From the NCBI RefSeq assembly GCF_017498545.1, contig NZ_CP071793.1:8240256-8304255 (forward strand): a stretch of DNA of 64,000 bases, read 5' to 3'. Positions 34,425 through 43,400 of this stretch are shown here, piece by piece. Within the stretch, counting starts at the first letter, position 1; each line of letters opens with the position of its first letter. Below the pieces are notes generated by a model, which was given only the letters and a program-made list of their open reading frames with translations, searched no databases and was not told the DNA's origin. A program made the translations under genes and the position numbers. This stretch comes from Sulfidibacter corallicola. GTDB lineage: Bacteria; Acidobacteriota; Holophagae; Acanthopleuribacterales; Acanthopleuribacteraceae.

Positions 34425-35585
34425 ATGGCAACAAAACCGATTATTAATAATATTTCAAGCAAGTCGACCGCTCCCACTCAAACAATTACTCCCAATTCTA
34501 ACAAGTTGAAGCTGAATCCAAATCCATCCAATTCTACCAAACCTAACTTTGTTGCGAATTCCACAGCCAATATCGCAAACAATAAAATGCTTCAACTCAG
34601 TATGCTCAGTCAAGCTTTTGGTACGGGGGCTATGAAAACCGAAGAAACCAAGGAGAGTGACACCGACTTCAATAATGCATTTGGGCTTGGATCTAAAATA
34701 TCCAATAATGTAAATGAAAATATCAAAGTACTTCTCAACAGTGTGAAAGGCTGTGGATTCGAAGGACCCAATTGCTACAATACGGCGATGTTGGCCTATG
34801 GCAAAGAGTTTGCCCTGTATGACAACTCCATGGAACTCATCAATCATTTTGTCAATTGTTTCTGTGAGGACACCGGCAACAAAGGAAACGTGTCCGACAT
34901 TAAGGGGAACGAGCCCTTGCCCGCACCCAACGACCTAGTGGTGATCTCCCGCGAAAGTAATGGAAGCAAGGAACATGTTGCCGTACATATCGCCAATGGT
35001 AAGTATTTTCAAAAGGCTGATCAAAATCCAGACAGTTATAAGGAATTGTCCCTGGCCAAACTGACCGAGCCTTACAAAAATAATGAAACCAATGATAAAT
35101 ATACCTATACCCATTACAGAATGAAACCCGGAAAAATAAATCCGAAAAGTGAGCAGGCGCAAAAAATAAACAATGAAATCAAACAGCTTGAAATGACTTT
35201 TGGCGACTGTGTGAGCAAGGGTTGGAAGCATTCGGAAGATTATAAAAATGCACATCCAAATGCAAAAATAAAAAATGAAATGTTTGTCCCTCATAAAGAG
35301 ACCGTTAACTCACTAGTGAATCAGAAAAAGGAGATTAATGCATTTGTTCAAAAATGTGACTTGACCCTTAAGGATCAAAATTCAAAATTAGAAGAATCCG
35401 ATAAGAAACACATTGAATTTGCGAAGCTGCGAGCAGAAAGCCTGCTTACCCAACTGGAACATGTGGCCAAATCGATGAAGAACTTCATTTCGGAATCAAA
35501 GGAAATGTTCCAAAACGATAAAAAGGAATTCAAGATTATCCGCAGGTCGTCTTCGACATTTATGCATATGTTCGACGCTAAATGA
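34425..35585 (+). CDS. putative type III effector with NlpC/P60-like domain
   Basis: 386 residues. The ATG at 34425 is chosen over the one at 34419 because AAGGAG (34412-34417) gives 7-nt spacing. The first 60 residues are Ser/Thr/Asn/Pro-rich and low in acidic residues (ISSKSTAPTQTITPNSNK), as in type III secretion signals; there is no Sec signal. Residues about 105-215 show GPNCYNTAMLAYG (candidate nucleophile Cys), then PAPNDLVVISRE and HVAVHIANGKYFQKA (candidate His). This is the Cys ... GDxV ... HVxI-x-x-GxxF order of NlpC/P60 and related papain-fold hydrolases. The C-terminal 150 residues are charged helices, probably coiled coil. GC content is far below the flanks, which suggests acquisition by transfer. 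Peptidoglycan hydrolase is an alternative, but absence of a Sec signal and an adjacent chaperone favour a host-directed protein. Confidence 0.75.
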   Translation: MATKPIINNISSKSTAPTQTITPNSNKLKLNPNPSNSTKPNFVANSTANIANNKMLQLSMLSQAFGTGAMKTEETKESDTDFNNAFGLGSKISNNVNENIKVLLNSVKGCGFEGPNCYNTAMLAYGKEFALYDNSMELINHFVNCFCEDTGNKGNVSDIKGNEPLPAPNDLVVISRESNGSKEHVAVHIANGKYFQKADQNPDSYKELSLAKLTEPYKNNETNDKYTYTHYRMKPGKINPKSEQAQKINNEIKQLEMTFGDCVSKGWKHSEDYKNAHPNAKIKNEMFVPHKETVNSLVNQKKEINAFVQKCDLTLKDQNSKLEESDKKHIEFAKLRAESLLTQLEHVAKSMKNFISESKEMFQNDKKEFKIIRRSSSTFMHMFDAK

Positions 35586-35823
35586 GCCCTCGAGAATGAA
35601 AGTGGCCATGGTTTGAGATGGTGCGGTGACAGTCTGGAGAGGCGAGCTACACCATCTAGGCTGGCCATATCAAGCGGCTTATCGGGACACCCTCCACGAT
35701 CTATCCACTGCGGTCGATCTCATGGAGGGTGTCCTCCTTTTCTCTCTCCGTGTTCTCCGCGAGCTCGGTGGTAAAAAAATTCTCCGCCAAACGACCCCCT
35801 CCGCACGCAAACCAACGCCACAA

Positions 35824-36711
35824 TCACACCGAGGTCAACCCGCCCAGCTCTCGTTTCAGGTGATCGATCAGCAGTCGTACCCGCGAAGGCAGGTTCTTGC
35901 GATCCGGATAGACCAGCCAGGTACCGATGTCTTCGCCCCAGTGGGGTTCCAGCAAGGGCACCAGCCGACCGTCCTCCAAATATTCCGCAACGTAATACCT
36001 CGGCGTGTAGATGATGCCCAGCCCGGCAAGCGCGGCGGCGGTCAGCGAATCCGCCGAATTCTTGGCACTGAAGCGCCCGCCCACTTTCAGGTTGCGGTGT
36101 CCGTCGGGGAAACGCAGCCGCCAGAAGTTCGTGTTGCCGGTCAGGCAATCGTGGTGCGCCAGTTCTTCGGCGCGGGTCGGCGTGCCTCGCGCAGCCAGGT
36201 AGGCGGGGGCTGCGGCCATGCACAACTGGCGCCCCACCAAGCGTTGCGCGGCCAGGGCGCTGTCTTGCATCACCCCGTAGCGCACGGCCAGGTCGTAACC
36301 TTCTTCCACCAGATCTACGTTTCGCGCACTCAAATCCAGGCGGATCGAGATGTGCGGATATTGCCGCATGAACGCCAGAATCTCCGGAACCACCACCTGC
36401 TCCGAGAAGCGACCTCCCATGGTCATGCGGATCTCGCCTTTTGGATCTCGCTCTTCACCGCGTACTTCGTCCATCGCTTCGTTCAGTCCTTCCGCAAGAT
36501 CTCGACATCGTTTGGCGAACCGCAGGCCCGCGGCCGTGGGTCGGACTTTGCGCGTCGTGCGGTACAGCAACCGCATGCCCAACCGCGTTTCCAGACGGTC
36601 GATCTGCCTGCTTACATAGGAAGTGGACACGCCCAAGTGACGCGCCGCGGCCGAAAAGCCACCGAACTTCACGACCGCATTGAATTCATCGATACCATTC
36701 CAGGTGCTCAT
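35824..36711 (-). CDS. LysR-family transcriptional regulator
   Basis: 295 residues. The N-terminal winged helix-turn-helix reads FNAVVKFGGFSAAARHLGVSTSYVSRQIDRLETRLGMRLL (split here only for description), followed by the RTTRKVRPTAAG wing of LysR proteins. The substrate-binding domain (about 90-295) has GEIRMTMGGRF, VDLVEEGYDLAVRYG and LTAAALAGLGIIY, as in the DsdC/AaeR-like subgroup. It is divergent from the DJ-1/PfpI gene with a 104-bp shared gap, the classic arrangement of a LysR regulator and its target. Effector unknown. Confidence 0.95.
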   Translation of the reverse strand: MSTWNGIDEFNAVVKFGGFSAAARHLGVSTSYVSRQIDRLETRLGMRLLYRTTRKVRPTAAGLRFAKRCRDLAEGLNEAMDEVRGEERDPKGEIRMTMGGRFSEQVVVPEILAFMRQYPHISIRLDLSARNVDLVEEGYDLAVRYGVMQDSALAAQRLVGRQLCMAAAPAYLAARGTPTRAEELAHHDCLTGNTNFWRLRFPDGHRNLKVGGRFSAKNSADSLTAAALAGLGIIYTPRYYVAEYLEDGRLVPLLEPHWGEDIGTWLVYPDRKNLPSRVRLLIDHLKRELGGLTSV

Positions 36712-36815
36712 TATTGTTCCTCAGCAAAAGAGTTTGAACTTTTTAACCATTCTCTCTTCATCGGAAAGAATTTACATTGACTGAGTCACAAACACCAACC
36801 CTGGAGGATGCACCC
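36712..36815. promoter_or_regulatory. divergent LysR / DJ-1 promoter region
   Basis: 104 bp, AT-rich relative to the flanks, between two divergent start codons. A TTGAAC at 36734-36739 could be a -35 for the plus-strand gene, and GGAGG at 36803-36807 is its ribosome site. T-N11-A type LysR boxes are possible but none is convincing. Confidence 0.45.
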
Positions 36816-37499
36816 ATGACCGCTCAAAAGATTCTCGTCCTGTTGACCAACGTCGAGACCCTTGCCGGAGAACCCAACGGCACCTATTTCCCCGAACTGA
36901 GCCATGCGGCCCACGAGCTGGAGGCTGCCGGCCTGGAACTGGTCTTCGCCAGTTTGACCGGAGGTGCGGCGCCCTACTACGGTGCGGACCGTGCCGACGA
37001 GCTGAACGCCCGCTACCTGGACGACCAGGCATTCATGCGGGCCCTGAGCCGAACCCATCGCCTCGATCAGGTGGATATATCTGATTTCAAAGGCATTTAT
37101 GTGCCAGGAGGTTATGGATTGCTGTTCGATCTGTGCCGTGACGATTCGGCGGCTGCGGCGATTGCCGCGATCTACGATGCAGGCGAGGTCGTCGGCGCCG
37201 TATGCCATGGCCCGGCCGCGCTTGCCGGGGTCCGACTGGCCAGCGGTGAGGCCTTGGTCGCCGGGCGGGAGATCACCGGGTTCACCCGCGAGGAAGAGGT
37301 GGCCTTCGGCACGTTGGACAAGGTGCCCTTCCTGCTGGAAGAAACCCTGGCCGAAGCCGGCGGGCAGTTCCACAAGGCTCCCGAATGGGAGGCGCACGTG
37401 CGGGTGGCGGGTCGCCTGGTCACGGGCCAGAACCCCGCCTCCGCGGCCGGCGTCGGTCGCGCGATCGCGGCGAAGGTGAAGAACCCCGCCGGCGTGTGA
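36816..37499 (+). CDS. DJ-1/PfpI family protein (Hsp31-like)
   Basis: 227 residues from the ATG at 36816 with GGAGG 8 nt upstream; an upstream TTG in frame (36777) is less likely. The flavodoxin-like fold is seen as KILVLLTNVETL, LELVFASLTGG, YVPGGYGLLFDL and GAVCHGPAALAG, the last containing the nucleophilic-elbow Cys of the DJ-1/PfpI superfamily. The Glu in the first helix region (SHAAHELEAAG) and the His after the Cys (CHG) are in the expected places. The PEWEAHVRVAGRLVTGQNP end is typical of the Hsp31/YajL-like class. Probably a stress protein acting as a glyoxalase III or deglycase-like enzyme; substrate unknown. Probably regulated by the divergent LysR gene. Confidence 0.92.
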   Translation: MTAQKILVLLTNVETLAGEPNGTYFPELSHAAHELEAAGLELVFASLTGGAAPYYGADRADELNARYLDDQAFMRALSRTHRLDQVDISDFKGIYVPGGYGLLFDLCRDDSAAAAIAAIYDAGEVVGAVCHGPAALAGVRLASGEALVAGREITGFTREEEVAFGTLDKVPFLLEETLAEAGGQFHKAPEWEAHVRVAGRLVTGQNPASAAGVGRAIAAKVKNPAGV

Positions 37500-37927
37500 C
37501 CTTTGGTTTTGATCGGGATCTGTGGCCGGCATCGCGAGGGGAACGGACCGACCAGGGCGCGTCGCCCTGGATACGCGAGGAATCGGGGGAGGACAGCGCC
37601 GCCAAAGGTTGTTGTGCTGCATACGACAACATCGTAAGGCGGCGGATGTCTCCCCGGACCGGCGAAGCCCGGCCTCACCCACGAAGGAATTGATGCACGG
37701 CGGGTGAAACGGGACGGTCGAACGCCGGCACGTTGGACCTGGCCTCGTGGTAATACATACCAGGCAGAAGTGGAGGGATATGGGCGTGGTCTTTGTCACG
37801 GAAAAGGCATGGCTCCCGATTCGGTCAAAAACACGATCATGCCAGCCCGCGCATGAGGAGGGACCAGCTATCTTTGAGGCGGGTGACGGATCGAGATATA
37901 CTCCAAAAACGCCAGATAGGAGAGGAT
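37500..37927. other. intergenic region with candidate terminator hairpin
   Basis: No gene is recognised in these 428 bp. A perfect 8-bp stem CCAGGGCG-CGT-CGCCCTGG (37552-37570) lies 53 bp after the DJ-1 stop and could end that transcript, although no U-tract follows. AGGAGAGG just before 37928 is the ribosome site of the next gene. Confidence 0.5.
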
Positions 37928-38665
37928 ATGCAAAACCCCGCATTCTATTTCAGGGATCATCCATGTTTGAGAGCCGTGATCGATGCCTGTTTGGAAGGCA
38001 GGGCCGGCCACATCATGTCCACCGGTGAGCATCCCGTAGCATTGCGGCTCGACGTCGGGTGTTATTCGATTTTGGGGGGCGACCCGGATTCCGAAGATGC
38101 GCTGTCCTTGGTGAAGGGGAGTGGTCTGGCCCGGGAACTCGTGTATTCGGGCTCGACATGGAAACACCTCATTCAAGCCGTTTTTCCGAATGCCGAAGAC
38201 CGGTCCATGATGACCTTCATTCCTGGCGACCATGCCCGCGAATGGGCAAGCAGGCACCGCGGAGATGTATCCCCAAATGTTCACATTGCGCCCTTGACAC
38301 CGGAGAGTCCCGCCCACGGGAGCCTGACCCCCCATGGGTTTCAGGTCCATGAAACCCCAGAGGCCTTCTTTAGACATGGCTTTGGTTTTTTCATTGGTCA
38401 TGAGGGGCGGATGGTCGCCCTGGCGACGACGTACACCGCGGCGCGAGACAAAGCGGAGATTTCGATTTCGACGGATCCTCGATACCGCAACCAGGGTTTT
38501 GCCACGAGTCTGGCCGGCACCATGGTTTTAGAATGTTTCCGGAGAGGGTTGACCCCGCACTGGAGTGCATCCAATCCCGTTTCGCAAAGGATTGCCCGCC
38601 GTGTTGGATTTGTCGAAAACGGCGTGTGTCATGTGCTGGAATCACGAGGACCGAATCACGGCTGA
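37928..38665 (+). CDS. GNAT-family acetyltransferase
   Basis: 245 residues from the ATG at 37928 (AGGAG 5 nt upstream); the open frame reaches further left but without support. The N-terminal half (FYFRDHPCLRAVIDA, SILGGDP, MMTFIPGD) resembles the two-lobed GNAT proteins of the PF12746 type. The C-terminal half carries the acetyl-CoA fold: MVALATTYTAARDKAEISI, then motif A RYRNQGFATSLAG with the R-x-x-G-x-A pyrophosphate loop, then TPHWSASNPVSQRIARRVGFV. It stands alone; the substrate cannot be told from the sequence. A paired-stem terminator follows at 38894. Confidence 0.85.
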   Translation: MQNPAFYFRDHPCLRAVIDACLEGRAGHIMSTGEHPVALRLDVGCYSILGGDPDSEDALSLVKGSGLARELVYSGSTWKHLIQAVFPNAEDRSMMTFIPGDHAREWASRHRGDVSPNVHIAPLTPESPAHGSLTPHGFQVHETPEAFFRHGFGFFIGHEGRMVALATTYTAARDKAEISISTDPRYRNQGFATSLAGTMVLECFRRGLTPHWSASNPVSQRIARRVGFVENGVCHVLESRGPNHG

Positions 38666-38893
38666 GTCTGTTTGAACGTTCAAGCAACCGGCTGTCGGGA
38701 AACGTTGCTGCGCACACCGACGCTTCGAACCCAGATCGGCATTACCGTTGTGAAAAGTAATCAGGAAGCCCGACAACTACGGAAGTCCGGAATGAACACA
38801 GGGTTCCCGCATCCATTCGATACCTATTCTGGCCTAGGTGTTCTTCGTGACTCCGTGGAGCGCGCGCATGGTGTGTTGCCCCGAAACAGCGAA

Positions 38894-38924
38894 CCCCTGA
38901 CTCAAAAAGGAGCCGAGTCAGGGG
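38894..38924. terminator. 10-bp stem hairpin between convergent genes
   Basis: CCCCTGACTC and GAGTCAGGGG form a perfect stem with an 11-nt A-rich loop, lying between the GNAT stop (38665) and the convergent stop at 38968. It could terminate transcription from both sides; there is no strong U-tract on either strand. The rest of 38666-38967 shows no gene. Confidence 0.6.
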
Positions 38925-38967
38925 TGTTGCGGATGACGTCAAAGGCGCGAAGCCCCAAGATCGGTTA

Positions 38968-40134
38968 TTAGTGACTGCCTTTGCCGTAGCCGATTCCGAC
39001 CGTGGGAAAATATCCCACATAGAGCGAAACTTCCACCGAAACTACGTTTGAGATTTTGGACCCATCCCACGCACCCAAATGAATTTTGATGTGGCCTTGC
39101 GTCCAGCGCGTATCCGAATCCGTCCAACAGTGGCGAGAATCGAAGGCTTCCTGGGATTCGGCACCCCAGGGGCTCTTGGGGGCCGCGTGGAAAATGTGGC
39201 CCACGTTGTAGAAGAACATGGTGGGGTAAGCGGGATAGTAGTTGGTCAATATCGAGTTCTGGACCATGGCGCCCTTGGTGCCGTCGAAGGAAGGCCCCAT
39301 ATTATCTTTCGCGTCCTGTAGGTCCTCCACGTTCATCAGGTTGTAATACCAGATGTAGCTATAGGCGTTGGGTTCGGGATTGGAGCCCCAGGCGGGGACG
39401 TTGCTGTAGTCGATGCTTCTGAGTGTGAAGGCTCTGTCGGGATCATCGTCGGAATTGACCTTCTGGGTGAGCCAGGAGGAGGCGTCGGCGGTCCTGTGTT
39501 TTTCCCAAATCTCGCCAGTGTAGCCGATGGACGTGTCGCCAATCACACCGGGAATTACGTGATTCTTGAAGTCCAACTGGGCGGGACCGACACCTCTGGA
39601 GGAATACCCGTAGCCCTTGTAGTTCTGTAAGGAAATACTCGAGTTCGCAAAAAATTTATCGACGAGATCCCACCGGTTCGTGGAGGAGGTATACTGCCAC
39701 ACACTGGTCACGCCATTGATATCGATAGTGAGATACCCGTTGTCATAGTCGTAATCACCGGTAGTGATCAGATTCGTCGAAATTGGGGCTCGCATGTTGC
39801 CCATATCGGCCATGGTGCAGTCCTGATCGAGGTCGTGAGGTCGATAGGTGCCGTACAGGTCCCGGATGGGCACATTGACGTGTTTTGCACCGAGTTTTCC
39901 GTTCGTGTAGGCATCGGTCACATCCATGTGCAGGCGACTGAAGGTCACCCCACCATTGCCGTCAAACCGATAATGGCCAATCGATACTTCGAAGTACTGG
40001 GCTCCGTTGGTCAGTTGGATCACTTGTGCGTTCATCAGGTGGTCGCCGAAGTTTTGGGTCAATTCATCGGCCTTGACCAAGTCGTTCAACGAGATAAGGA
40101 ACATCAATCCCAATGTAATATTAAAAAGTTTCAT
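38968..40134 (-). CDS. secreted protein of unknown function
   Basis: 388 residues with an N-terminal signal peptide (MKLFNITLGLMFLISL, cleavage near VKA-DE about residue 22). The mature part is rich in Tyr, Asp, Asn and Trp with many predicted beta-strands (YFEVSIGHYRFDGNGGVTFS, TTGDYDYDNGYLTIDING). It has one Cys near residue 110 (DQDCTMADMG) and another near 340 (SRHCWTDSD), which could form a disulphide. No family is recognised. GC content is lower than in the neighbours. It is transcribed towards the GNAT gene and away from the giant RHS gene; the shared upstream region is AT-rich. Confidence 0.85.
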   Translation of the reverse strand: MKLFNITLGLMFLISLNDLVKADELTQNFGDHLMNAQVIQLTNGAQYFEVSIGHYRFDGNGGVTFSRLHMDVTDAYTNGKLGAKHVNVPIRDLYGTYRPHDLDQDCTMADMGNMRAPISTNLITTGDYDYDNGYLTIDINGVTSVWQYTSSTNRWDLVDKFFANSSISLQNYKGYGYSSRGVGPAQLDFKNHVIPGVIGDTSIGYTGEIWEKHRTADASSWLTQKVNSDDDPDRAFTLRSIDYSNVPAWGSNPEPNAYSYIWYYNLMNVEDLQDAKDNMGPSFDGTKGAMVQNSILTNYYPAYPTMFFYNVGHIFHAAPKSPWGAESQEAFDSRHCWTDSDTRWTQGHIKIHLGAWDGSKISNVVSVEVSLYVGYFPTVGIGYGKGSH

Positions 40135-40466
40135 GGTGAATCAGCCTCACATTTTTAAGGATCGGACCACAATGGCCTCTTTTTTCCATTCCCATTGCAG
40201 TGAGGAAGCCGTCAACAAATTGCCAAAAAAACGTTGTCCATCCGGACAAGCCGGGAAATCGGATTTTCACCAAACGACCCCTCTGGGCACGGTCACCAAC
40301 TCCGCGTAACAAAAGGGCGAAGAAACTAATTGATTGAATAAAAATGGTCTAAATGACTAAAAATATAGTCTATTTAAGGTGTTGTTGGTGTATGATAGGG
40401 GTCTAGTGAGGGTTCGAGCTGTTTGCCCAGCCCGTTCCGATACGATGCTTCTGTGAGGTCTGCTCC
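40135..40466. other. AT-rich divergent promoter region
   Basis: 332 bp between the secreted protein (minus) and the giant RHS gene (plus). The segment 40320-40400 is strongly AT-rich (for example TAAAAATATAGTCTATTTAAG) and is the likely promoter zone. No gene is visible. Confidence 0.5.
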
Positions 40467-43400
40467 ATGTTTGCCAAGCGATTGATTCCGGGTCTCCTGC
40501 TCCTCCTCGGCCCCGCCTGGGCCGCCTTCGCGCAGGAAACCATCACCATCGCGCTCGACGACACCGCCCGCTTCCGCGCCGCGGCCACCGCCACCCTTTC
40601 CGGCACCGTCACCCCCGTCGACGCCAGCCTTTCGCTCGACGGTGTCGCCTTGGCCGTCGACGGCAATGGCCGCTTCAGTCACGACGTCACCCTCACCGAA
40701 GGCCTCAACACCTTTTTCCTCATCGCCACCGTGGACGGCCTGCCCGAAGCCCGCCTCAAACGCGACCTCTTCCGCGACACCGTCGCGCCCCATCTCGCTA
40801 TTTCCGAGCCGCTGCCCGACCTGCGCACCAACCGGACCAGCCTCCACATCATCGGCGAGGCCGGCGACGCCCTGTCGAAACCGGTCAGCCTCACCCGCGA
40901 CGGCCAGCCCGTCACCGTCCTCGGCGGCCGTTTCTACGATCGCGACGTCCCCCTCCAGCCCGGCGCCAACACCTTCCACTACACCCTCACCGACGCCGCC
41001 GGAAACACCGCCGAGCAGTCGCTGACCGTGCACCACAAAACCGAGCCGCCCACGATCGACCTCACCGCGCCCGCTTCCGTCGACGCCCGCGGCAGTTTCG
41101 ACATCGCCGTGTCCTTCGAGCCCGCCAGCGAGATCGTCTCGGTTCGGGTCTACCTGAACGCCGACCTGGTTCGCGAAGCCAGCGACGGCAGTGCCCTGCA
41201 GCAAACCTTTCAGGACGACGGCAGCCGCGTCGGCCACCAGCTCCGCATCGAGGTCCGCGACGTCTACGGCAACCAGGCCCAGCTCGAGCGCGACCTGCCC
41301 GTGGCCCACCCCAACTTCGTGCACGGCCTGGTCCTCGACAGCGAGACCAGCCACCCGCTGGCCGGTGTCACCGTCCAGCTCGCCAGCCCCGCGGCCGCGA
41401 CCACCGCCGTCACCGACGCCGCCGGCCGCTACGTCGCCTACCTGGCCGGCTCGCCCATCACCGCCCGCGTCACCGACCCCATCTACGTCCCCATCACCCG
41501 GACCCTGGACGTCCCGCCCGCCGGTGGCGCCCGGCTCTTCGACCTGCGCCTCGCCCGCCGCGGCCCGCCCCACTCCACCGCCCAGGTCTTCGACGACCCC
41601 TTCCTGCGGCTGCAGTTTGTCTCCGGCTTCAGCGGCACCGCCCGTGTCACCCCGCTCCGCACCCAGGCCCTGCCCGTCCTGCTCCCGCTCGGCTACGCTC
41701 CGTTGCGCGCCTTCGAACTGGCCGACGCCACCGGGTCCGGCCCGCTCCAGGCCCAGCTCCGCCGACCGCCGCGCGAACTCCCGCCCGCCACCGAAGTCCT
41801 GCTCCTGCGCCAGGACGGCGACGGCTGGCGCGTCTCCGAGCGGCTGACCGCCGGCGGGACCCGCATCGATGCCACCTGGCCCACCGCCGGGAACGGGGTC
41901 TACGCCGCCGTGCTCCGCGACACTCGCTTCGTCGGCGAAGCGCCCGCCGTCGGCAGCCTCCTGATCCGCGAAGGCCACGCCTGGATCCCGGGCGCCGATA
42001 CCGCGGACGCCGTCGCCTTCCCCAAGATGGTCTCGCTGCTCGACACGCCGCGCACCGAACTCCGCTTCCTGGCCCACGGCCACCAGCCCTCCGGCGCCTT
42101 CGCCCGCCTCCGCGCCCGCGAGCACCACACCACCTTCGACGGCCAGCACCTGTTCCCCGACTACCTGCTCGACGTGACCTGCTACCACTACGGCGACCAG
42201 CTCGACGGTCGCGCCAAGCTGGTGGGCCGCCTGCCCATCGAGGCCCGTGGCGACATCGCCCGCGGCCACACCCGGGCCGCCTCGATCAAGTTCTACCTGG
42301 AAGGCGGGTCCCCGCCGCTCGGCGGCTTCCGCTACGACGCCGTGCACGACCTCGGTCCACTCCAGCTCGATTTCGGACCTCAGCCCGTCAATCCCCGCGC
42401 CGTCCGCACCCGGCTCGCCGATATGTCCGACGTCCCGATGCCCGCCGGGGCGGAGCGTCTCGCCTCGTTCACGCTCACCGTCGGCCGCGAGCTGGAAACT
42501 TCGCCGAACATTCGCTTCCAGCACGGCGACCGCGAGGCGCTGGTCCTGCTGCGCCGTCAGGACGCGCAAACCTGGGTCTACGCCGGCCGGCTCCGCTTCG
42601 TCGATGGCGCCTGGCAGGCGGCACCCCAGGACGTCGATGTCACCACTACCGGCGCCTACGCCCTGGTGGCCCTGCCGTTCCCGATCACCGAACTGCGCGG
42701 CCAGATCACCTTTGCCGCGAGCCCTGTCGCCGAGGTCACCCTCCAGACCGAAGTCCACCCCTGGCGGGCGACCAGCGCCGCCGATGGCGGCTTCCGCTTC
42801 GCCGTCGCCCGCTGGAACCAGCCCCAGACCGTGGACGCCTACGACCCCGCCACCACCCGCAGCGCCCAGTTCCACCTGGCCGAGACCTCGACCGACGACC
42901 TGCGCGACGGCCTCGACCTCGCGCTCCAGGCGCCCGACTTCCGCCTCCTCGACCACCAGCCCGCCGCCAACCAGGTCCACGTCAGCCGCCACGAGATCCC
43001 CAGCCTGACTTTCTCCCACGCCCTCGGTGGCAGCGTCGACGACTGGACCCAGGCGATCACGCTCCAGGGCGGCGGCACCACCGTCCCGCTCCGCATCCAG
43101 CGCCAGGCCGACTACCGCACCCTGACCCTCAACCCCCAGGCCCCGCTCTCCGACGACACCGAATACACCGTCACCGTCGGCACCGGTCTGCTCAGCCAAC
43201 ACGGCCACCCGTTGGTTTCGGCCGCGTCGTTCAGCTACCGAACCGCCGACCGCAGTGCCGTCGGCACCCTCGACCTCAAGAAGTTCTACCTCACCGCCAG
43301 CGGGGACGACCTCGTCGTCCACGCGCCGGCCGACACCTACCCGGCCCGCAGCCAGATCCGCCTGATCAACCGCCACACCGCCGCCACCGTGACCGACACC

